From contig JBBQAO010000105.1 of the NCBI GenBank assembly GCA_038316355.1, forward strand, positions 1-11,076: DNA of 11,076 nt, in the 5' to 3' direction. Positions 6,976-11,076 of the stretch are shown here, one piece after another. Source of the stretch: Ga0077527 sp038316355 (GTDB lineage Bacteria; Pseudomonadota; Gammaproteobacteria; Burkholderiales; SG8-41). The translations under genes were made by a program, and so were the position numbers. The notes beneath the pieces are model-generated. The model ran no database searches. It was not told the DNA's origin and was given only the letters and a program-made list of their open reading frames with translations. The first letter of the stretch is position 1, and each line of letters opens with the position of its first letter.

Positions 6976-7320
6976 TTATTTTCCTGCTCTGACCGCCGGG
7001 CTGCGCAAGGAGCCGATGTCTTTCTGGATGATCTCGCAGACATCACCCTGCTGCAGGTTCGGCTGGGTGGCATCGTCGGCGCCCGGCCAGTCACCTCGTC
7101 GGGAACAACATCTTGCCGGTGTTGCAACCCGCGAGGTGTTTGCGCCTTGAGATGGATCCCGGCGTCGTTGCTCATCGGACCGGGGCCAGTGGTGATGAAC
7201 GGCCCCATCGGCTTCCGGCTGTCGCTGCTCTCCGCGCGGCACCGCGCCCGACCTCCGGCCGTGCCGGGAAAATAATCCGCCCCAAACTGATGCGCCGCCT
7301 GCGCGTAGTTGCTTTTGACT
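6976..7320 (-). pseudogene. FAH-family gene remnant B (internal deletion and frameshift)
   Basis: Minus-strand reading gives pieces of an FAH-family protein in the right order. SNYAQAAHQFGADYF (near 7270-7312) resembles LNYAAHIEWGA of the intact protein. Next, RAESSDSRKPMGPFITTG matches RAKNCDTWKPMGPFITTG in the same frame, with about 75 codons missing between, including the metal-ligand region. After IHLKAQ the frame shifts and a further piece is missing. The C-terminus then reads PGADDATQPNLQQGDV and CEIIQKDIGSLRSPAVR, ending at 6976. Loss of the ExE and D ligands plus a frameshift make this a pseudogene. The N-terminal boundary near 7320 is uncertain. It lies head to head with the probable Bug remnant at 7385. 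Confidence 0.85.
6996..7041. repeat. 46-base core repeat, copy B
   Basis: Same orientation as the copies at 5941-5986 (1 mismatch) and 8364-8409 (2 mismatches). Similarity with the 8.4 kb copy continues for about 50 more bases to the right and then in blocks, whereas copy A diverges soon after the core. Confidence 0.9.
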
Positions 7321-7370
7321 ATATAACCACCACCTGAAGTACGGTTAGCATGTCAATCAAATAATTCTTC

Positions 7371-7379
7371 GAGGAGAGG
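7371..7379 (+). promoter_or_regulatory. Strong ribosome binding site before a broken gene
   Basis: GAGGAGAGG lies 5 bases before ATG 7385. It is the best Shine-Dalgarno sequence in the window, yet the frame it serves closes after 28 codons, which supports a disrupted gene. Confidence 0.6.
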
Positions 7380-7384
7380 ATCTG

Positions 7385-7482
7385 ATGTCCAAAAGGTGGG
7401 CCGGCATGTTGGTCACGGTCGCCCCGGGCGCCAGTTTCGTCACCCACGCTGAATATGCGGCACTGCGCTGATCCGCCTGCCA
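7385..7482 (+). pseudogene. Probable Bug receptor remnant (5' end only)
   Basis: ATG 7385 opens 28 codons, MSKRWAGMLVTVAPGASFVT followed by HAEYAALR, ending at TGA 7469-7471. This looks like a Bug signal peptide (basic start, hydrophobic core, cut near THA) followed by the mature AEYPTRPIRL pattern. A one-base shift brings IRLP back into frame at 7471-7482, as expected for the conserved PIRLIVP strand. Beyond this the Bug motifs (VVDNR, VPYKGG) are not found, so the rest has been lost. The call rests on a short match to the other receptors here and on the strong ribosome binding site; a small real peptide remains possible. Confidence 0.5.
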
Positions 7483-7850
7483 CAACAACCGACAATGCCT
7501 GCGGCTTCAAGTAATCATGCGCTGAATAAAGGAAGCTGCAAGGTGGATCTGATCCAGTCACACAACAAGGTGTTCCCCGCTCACTGCGGCAGCCGAGGCG
7601 ATTATTGGGCCATCCGGTACCGGGAGGGGCGGCAGTTTCGGGCGGCCAAGCAGGCATTTAGCGCGTGCTTTGTGTCTTTCCGCACAGACCTTAAGGCGAA
7701 ATTTCCTTAGACTTCACATGGAACCTCACCGGCATCAGCGTTTGTTGACCATGGACCCGCACCAGCCTCTGGAGAGTGCAGACATCCGTAACGCGAATGC
7801 CAATGTTGCCGCAATCGCCGGCTGCGCGGTGATTGGTCAGGAATTTGATC
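7483..7850. other. No recognisable gene; decayed or foreign sequence
   Basis: Several short frames cross this stretch (for example plus 7495-7710 and plus 7718-7858, minus 7319-7657), but none has a ribosome binding site, a known motif or natural-looking composition. The frame ending at 7858 overlaps the ATG of the next gene (ATGCATGA), so translational coupling is conceivable, but the frame has no credible start. The stretch most likely holds debris from earlier insertions and losses. Confidence 0.5.
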
Positions 7851-8219
7851 ATGCATGATATGGAATCCATCAAGGCACTCAAGCAAAGCGGAACCTTACC
7901 GCCGCAAAAGCTCATGGAGTTGCGCTCCGCAGGCATGCAGGCCGTGCGGCTGGAATTCATCACGCGCCTGCTGCGGCTCAACATCCAGATCACAACGCTG
8001 TCGATTTACTGGGAAGATGGGCGTGAATTCGTACAAATCCCGACAGTGCAGGACACCCAGCGCAAGCTGGTCTGCGCAACCGACCCGCGGGTTGCCGGCA
8101 AGTTCGACGATATGACTTTGCTGTGCTACACCTATGACCCGGAAGCCAAAACGACCATTGATGCCGAAATCGACCGCATGGTTGCGGCAATCAAGGATTT
8201 TTGGCTGAAAAAGTTGTAA
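7851..8219 (+). CDS. Hypothetical protein, 122 residues
   Basis: I do not recognise this gene. ATG 7851 is preceded by AGGAA (7838-7842) at 8 bases; a second ATG at 7860 is possible, and a TTG at 7833 is unlikely. The protein begins with a charged helical part (ESIKALKQSGTLPPQKLMEL), continues with RLEFITRLLRLNIQITTLSI and a probable beta stretch (IYWEDGREFVQIPTVQ), and ends with a helix (IDAEIDRMVAAIKDFWLKKL). It has no signal peptide or membrane segment, so it should be a small cytoplasmic protein. Codon use looks natural and the reading frame is intact, unlike the surrounding debris. It is convergent with the FAH gene and isolated on its strand. Confidence 0.65.
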   Translation: MHDMESIKALKQSGTLPPQKLMELRSAGMQAVRLEFITRLLRLNIQITTLSIYWEDGREFVQIPTVQDTQRKLVCATDPRVAGKFDDMTLLCYTYDPEAKTTIDAEIDRMVAAIKDFWLKKL

Positions 8220-8223
8220 GCCA

Positions 8224-8235
8224 CCGGGTACCCGG
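8224..8235. repeat. 12-base perfect palindrome
   Basis: CCGGGTACCCGG begins 4 bases past the stop of the small hypothetical gene and runs into the 14-base tandem array. No T run follows, so it is not a clear terminator. Confidence 0.5.
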
Positions 8236-8285
8236 CATCGGTTCTCCGGCATCGGTTCTCCGGCATCGGCTCTCCGGCATCGACC
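8232..8285. repeat. 14-base tandem repeat, nearly four units
   Basis: Units: CCGGCATCGGTTCT (8232-8245), the same (8246-8259), CCGGCATCGGCTCT (8260-8273), then a partial unit CCGGCATCGACC. The array has no spacers, so it is a minisatellite and not a CRISPR. It lies between the convergent hypothetical gene and the FAH gene. Confidence 0.9.
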
Positions 8286-8326
8286 CATCCCTGGCACCGG
8301 GTTGATTACCGCGATTATAAATATTA

Positions 8327-8340
8327 AATAAAATCAAATA
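8327..8340. repeat. AT-rich motif, copy C
   Basis: AATAAAATCAAATA, identical to 5891-5904, ending 6 bases from the FAH stop codon (8347-8349). It is the 3' flank of the only intact member of the repeat family. Confidence 0.75.
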
Positions 8341-8346
8341 CTTGCG

Positions 8347-9132
8347 CTATTTTTCCCGCACTACCGGGCTGCGCAGGGTGCCGATGTCTTTCTGGATGAT
8401 CTCGCAGACGTCGCCGTGCTGCAGGTTTGGCTCGGTGGCGTCGTCGGTGCCCAGCCAGATCACGTCACCAGGATGCAGTGTCATGTACCGCGTGATCTCG
8501 GCGATGTAGCGCTGCGCCGAGAACAGCATCTTGCTGGTGTTGTAACCGGCGACGCGTTTGCCGTTCATATGGATCTCGACATCGAGGTTCATCGGATCAA
8601 GACCAGTGGTGATGAACGGTCCCATCGGCTTCCAGGTGTCGCAGTTCTTCGCGCGCCACAATGTGCGGTCGGATTTCTGCCAGTTGCGTTCGCTGACGTC
8701 GTTGCCCAAGGTATAACCGAGAATGCACGACAGCGCGTTTTCTTCGGTCAGGTTTCTCGCCGTCTTGCCAACCACGGCGACCAGCTCACCCTCGAACTGC
8801 ACCATATCGGAGGCATCGGCGGGAATCACGATGGCCTCATCGGTCGCGCACAAGGCGTTGAATGATCGATAACCGACGTCGGCCTTCTCCGGATACTTGG
8901 GCGCCACACCCTTGCGCTTGGCGCCCCACTCGATGTGCGCGGCGTAATTCAGGCCGGCACAGTAGAAATTGCGCGGCTCGCAGGGGATCAGGGTTTTCAG
9001 CGACGACAGCAGATACGCATTGCTGGTGGGCTTGTAGCTGGTGAACGGTGAACCGTCGAGTTCGATGACCTGCTCGCCTTCGACGAGGCCGAAGAAGCTG
9101 CGGGATTGGTGCTGGAAACGGCCGAATTTCAT
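8347..9132 (-). CDS. Fumarylacetoacetate hydrolase (FAH) family protein
   Basis: A 261-residue FAH-family protein. The family includes acylpyruvate hydrolases, 2-hydroxyhepta-2,4-dienedioate isomerase and oxaloacetate decarboxylase. The N-terminal part carries the core entry RNFYCAGLNYAAHIEWG (54-70). Metal ligands are visible in VQFEGELVAVVGK (E114, E116) and GYTLGNDVSERNWQ (D145). KNCDTWKPMGPFITTG (163-178) is the usual substrate-side stretch. The loop normally written GTPxG reads WLGTDDATEP here, so the Pro is replaced and the turn is altered, which may shift substrate choice. The C-terminus VCEIIQKDIGTLRSP is the part duplicated at 5.9 and 7.0 kb. It is the last gene of a minus-strand run, 58 bases after the TctC-like receptor, and probably carries out the C-C cleavage or isomerase step after the dioxygenase. 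Its own ribosome binding site is weak. Confidence 0.93.
   Translation of the reverse strand: MKFGRFQHQSRSFFGLVEGEQVIELDGSPFTSYKPTSNAYLLSSLKTLIPCEPRNFYCAGLNYAAHIEWGAKRKGVAPKYPEKADVGYRSFNALCATDEAIVIPADASDMVQFEGELVAVVGKTARNLTEENALSCILGYTLGNDVSERNWQKSDRTLWRAKNCDTWKPMGPFITTGLDPMNLDVEIHMNGKRVAGYNTSKMLFSAQRYIAEITRYMTLHPGDVIWLGTDDATEPNLQHGDVCEIIQKDIGTLRSPVVREK
8364..8409. repeat. 46-base core repeat, copy C, inside the intact FAH gene
   Basis: Matches 5941-5986 (3 mismatches) and 6996-7041 (2 mismatches) in the same orientation. It encodes VCEIIQKDIGTLRSP of the intact protein. Confidence 0.9.
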
Positions 9133-9190
9133 GACAAACTTTCTTTATCAAGCGCCCGTCACACGGGCCAGCCCTCAGGATACCAAACCC

Positions 9191-10174
9191 TTACTGCACC
9201 ACCCCGAGTTCAATAAGTGCTTCCTTGTATTCAACATACTGCTCATCCAGAAATATCTTCATTTCCTTGCTGTTGAGATAGTTGTCCATCTGTTGCGAGG
9301 TTTCGAGTTCCTTTTTCCATGCCGCAGTTTTCACAAGTGCCGCAAAAGCCTGATCCCAGAACGCAATCTGCGCAGCGGTCATTGCGGGCGGCCCGATGAA
9401 TCCGCGCCAGCTGTCGATCTGCGCATTCACGCCCGACTCCTTCATGGTTGGAACATTGGCGATAGGCCCGGACAGCCGGTGCGGCGACGTGACACCAAGC
9501 ACACGCAACCTGCCCGCCTGAACATGTCCGAGAACATTACCGACCGTGCTGGTCGACACATCAATATGCCCACCCAGCACTGCAGTAATCGCATCGGTAG
9601 AGGAATTAAACACCACCACCTTGGCCTTCTTGGCATCAACACCCGCGGCCTTGGCCACGGCGGCCACCGCCACATGCTGATGATTGCCGCGTGACGTGGC
9701 AATGCCAAACGACAATGCGGTCGGATCAGCCTGCAGCTTTGTCAGCAAGAACTTGACGTTCTTGAGCGGCGATTCCGGCTTCACAACAAAAACCAGATAT
9801 TCGCTCGACACATTCGCAATTGGCGTGAAATCTGTATGGCGAAACTGGCTGGTGCCGTTAATGCTGTTGGTGATCAGCGATGTCGATGCCATGTCCAGAT
9901 ATTCACCTGCACCGGCGCGCTGCTTCAAATACGCCTGCGCCACAGCACCCCCGCCACCGGACTTATTCAGCACCGTCATCGGCATGCTGATCAGTTTTTC
10001 TTCCTGGAATACTTTCTGCACGGCGCGCACCGTACGATCCAGACCGCCGCCAGCAGTGCCCGGAACAATCAATTCGATGGAGCGCTGCGGCTGCCAGCCT
10101 TGGGCCTGTGCAGCAGTTGCGCAAAATGACGCCGCGATCACGCCGGCAATCAACACTTTACGAATAAAATCCAT
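9191..10174 (-). CDS. TctC-like tripartite tricarboxylate transporter substrate-binding protein 3
   Basis: A 327-residue periplasmic receptor. Residues 1-24 are a signal peptide (cut after AQA). The mature start GWQPQRSIELIVPGTAGGGLD is the TctC-type pattern (W-P-x-R-x-IE-x-x-P-x-GGG-D). It differs from receptors 1 and 2: the VVVDNRPGA motif is replaced by TVLNKSGGGGAVA, and the VPYKGG loop by VVFNSSTDAITAVLGGHID. It is therefore a distant paralogue, probably binding a different class of ligand. AGGAG (10179-10183) lies 4 bases before the ATG. The gene follows the dioxygenase by 30 bases and precedes the FAH gene by 58, all on the minus strand, so the three are likely one transcript. No TctA or TctB is present. 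Confidence 0.93.
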   Translation of the reverse strand: MDFIRKVLIAGVIAASFCATAAQAQGWQPQRSIELIVPGTAGGGLDRTVRAVQKVFQEEKLISMPMTVLNKSGGGGAVAQAYLKQRAGAGEYLDMASTSLITNSINGTSQFRHTDFTPIANVSSEYLVFVVKPESPLKNVKFLLTKLQADPTALSFGIATSRGNHQHVAVAAVAKAAGVDAKKAKVVVFNSSTDAITAVLGGHIDVSTSTVGNVLGHVQAGRLRVLGVTSPHRLSGPIANVPTMKESGVNAQIDSWRGFIGPPAMTAAQIAFWDQAFAALVKTAAWKKELETSQQMDNYLNSKEMKIFLDEQYVEYKEALIELGVVQ

Positions 10175-10204
10175 GATGCTCCTGAAAATGAATAGCCAAA
10201 TGGC

Positions 10205-11076
10205 TTAATGTTTGTTCTGGGAGGGCTTGTCGCCACGCACCTGCGTGCGAAACATCACCCTGCGGGAATTTGAATCGAAGGGATCACGGCGGTGCATCAC
10301 GCAACGGTTGTCCCAGATGATCAAGTCGCCCAGCATCCAGACATGGTGCCAACTAAATTCCTCGCGAGTCGCATGTGCCCATAACTCGTTCAGCAACGCC
10401 TCGGATTCCGGAATCGGCAGGCCGTTCACGTAGGCATACTCCCTGCGGCCGAGAAACAGCGCGTCACGGCCGGTTTCCGGATGCGTGCGCACGATGGGAT
10501 GGGACGGCCCCGGACTGGTCGTAATGTCGGTGACAGGTGCCATGCCTTTGCGCAGGATGCCCGCGGCGTTATGCGACGCATCATGTTTGATCGTAAGGTT
10601 CTCGATCCGCTCACGAGTTGCCTTGGGCAGCGTTTCCAGTGCCAGGTACATATTCGCAAACCCGGTGTTTCCGCCTGTCGGCGGTATTTCCACGGAATAC
10701 AGCAGGCTCGCCTTCGGTGGCGATTCGACATACGACATGTCGGTATGCCAATAGGCCTCCGCGCTGTTCAGCCCGCCTTCCGGAGACGCGCCGTTGAACA
10801 CCGTGTTGGTCACCACCAGAATTTGCGGAAAACCGGGCGGATAACGGCCGGCTTTCAGCGCGGTGGGCGACTCATCCAGCACGCCGAAACGCTGGCTGAA
10901 CGCCACCAGATCGCCCGCCTCCATCGATTGTCCGCGAATAATCGCGATGCCGTTGTCCAGCCAGACCTGATGAATCTCCGCAAAGGTTTCATCGGTGACC
11001 TTTCTGAGATCACCGCATTTGATTTCTGCGCCAATGGCGCTGGAGAGCGGATTTGTTGCGATGTGTTGGTATGGAT
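10205..11076 (-). CDS. TauD/TfdA family Fe(II)/2-oxoglutarate dioxygenase, 5' end outside window
   Basis: An open frame from the right edge to the TAA at 10205. Before the ATG at 10924 the frame already reads PLSSAIGAEIKCGDLRKVTD and later NGIAIIRGQSMEAGDLVAFS, the family N-terminus, so 10924 is internal and the start lies just beyond the window. Fe(II) ligands are clear: H-x-D in AYWHTDMSY (H110, D112 counted from the first full codon in the window) and the distal His in CVMHRRDPFDSNS (H261); the 2-oxoglutarate-binding Arg is probably in SRRVMFRTQ (R272). Spacing fits TauD. Members oxidise sulfonates, aryloxyalkanoates, carnitine precursors and other acids in the cytoplasm, so the substrate is open. 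It leads a run with receptor 3 (30 bases) and the FAH gene. Confidence 0.93.
   Translation of the reverse strand, partial: PYQHIATNPLSSAIGAEIKCGDLRKVTDETFAEIHQVWLDNGIAIIRGQSMEAGDLVAFSQRFGVLDESPTALKAGRYPPGFPQILVVTNTVFNGASPEGGLNSAEAYWHTDMSYVESPPKASLLYSVEIPPTGGNTGFANMYLALETLPKATRERIENLTIKHDASHNAAGILRKGMAPVTDITTSPGPSHPIVRTHPETGRDALFLGRREYAYVNGLPIPESEALLNELWAHATREEFSWHHVWMLGDLIIWDNRCVMHRRDPFDSNSRRVMFRTQVRGDKPSQNKH

Noticed and set aside
7319..7657. 112-residue minus-strand open frame
   Set aside because: It runs antisense to the probable Bug remnant, has no ribosome binding site, and its Pro/Cys/Arg-rich composition looks like a non-coding frame.
8232..8285. CRISPR-like array
   Set aside because: The 14-base units follow each other with no spacers, and no cas genes are present.
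5941..8409. Integron-type attC sites at the three 46-base repeats
   Set aside because: The repeats encode the C-terminus of a known enzyme family, show no attC-like inverted core sites, and no integrase is present.
10922..10924. ATG at 10924 as the start of the dioxygenase
   Set aside because: About 50 in-frame codons to its right carry the conserved family N-terminus (IGAEI, DLR, RGQS), so the start is outside the window.

Overview
This GC-rich window of catabolic and transport genes looks like a betaproteobacterium, most likely Burkholderiales or a relative. The main reason is the density of Bug/TctC-type periplasmic receptors: three intact ones and one probable remnant in 11 kb, with no TctAB permease in view. 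A PEP-CTERM protein gene points the same way. No rRNA, tRNA, CRISPR array, insertion sequence or transcription factor was found.

Layout. Positions 1-2395 (plus strand): the 3' part of an MmgE/PrpD-family gene, cut by the left edge, followed 43 bases later by a Bug receptor. Positions 2409-4693 (minus strand): an amidase-signature enzyme followed by an alpha/beta-hydrolase-fold protein whose nucleophile position holds Lys, not Ser. Positions 4854-5819 (plus strand): a second Bug receptor, divergent from the amidase, with three 14-base operator-like repeats in the gap between them. Positions 5820-8346: a patchwork accessory stretch with two decayed 3' ends of FAH (fumarylacetoacetate hydrolase family) genes, a PEP-CTERM gene with a strong terminator lying between them, a probable Bug receptor remnant, a small unrecognised gene and a 14-base tandem repeat. 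Positions 8347-11076 (minus strand): an operon-like run of TauD/TfdA dioxygenase (cut by the right edge), TctC-like receptor and intact FAH-family hydrolase.

How the genes work together (inference). Each receptor sits beside enzymes that could act on its ligand: PrpD-like isomerase/dehydratase with receptor 1, amidase plus hydrolase-like protein with receptor 2, and an oxygenase plus C-C hydrolase with receptor 3. The window therefore reads as three small modules for capture and breakdown of organic acids or amides. The substrates cannot be named from sequence.

The most notable structure is the thrice-repeated FAH 3' end. A 46-base core with 1-3 mismatches, plus an AT-rich motif just past each stop codon, occurs at 5.9, 7.0 and 8.4 kb in the same orientation. 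Only the last copy belongs to an intact gene. This suggests repeated duplication and decay, with unrelated genes caught between the copies.
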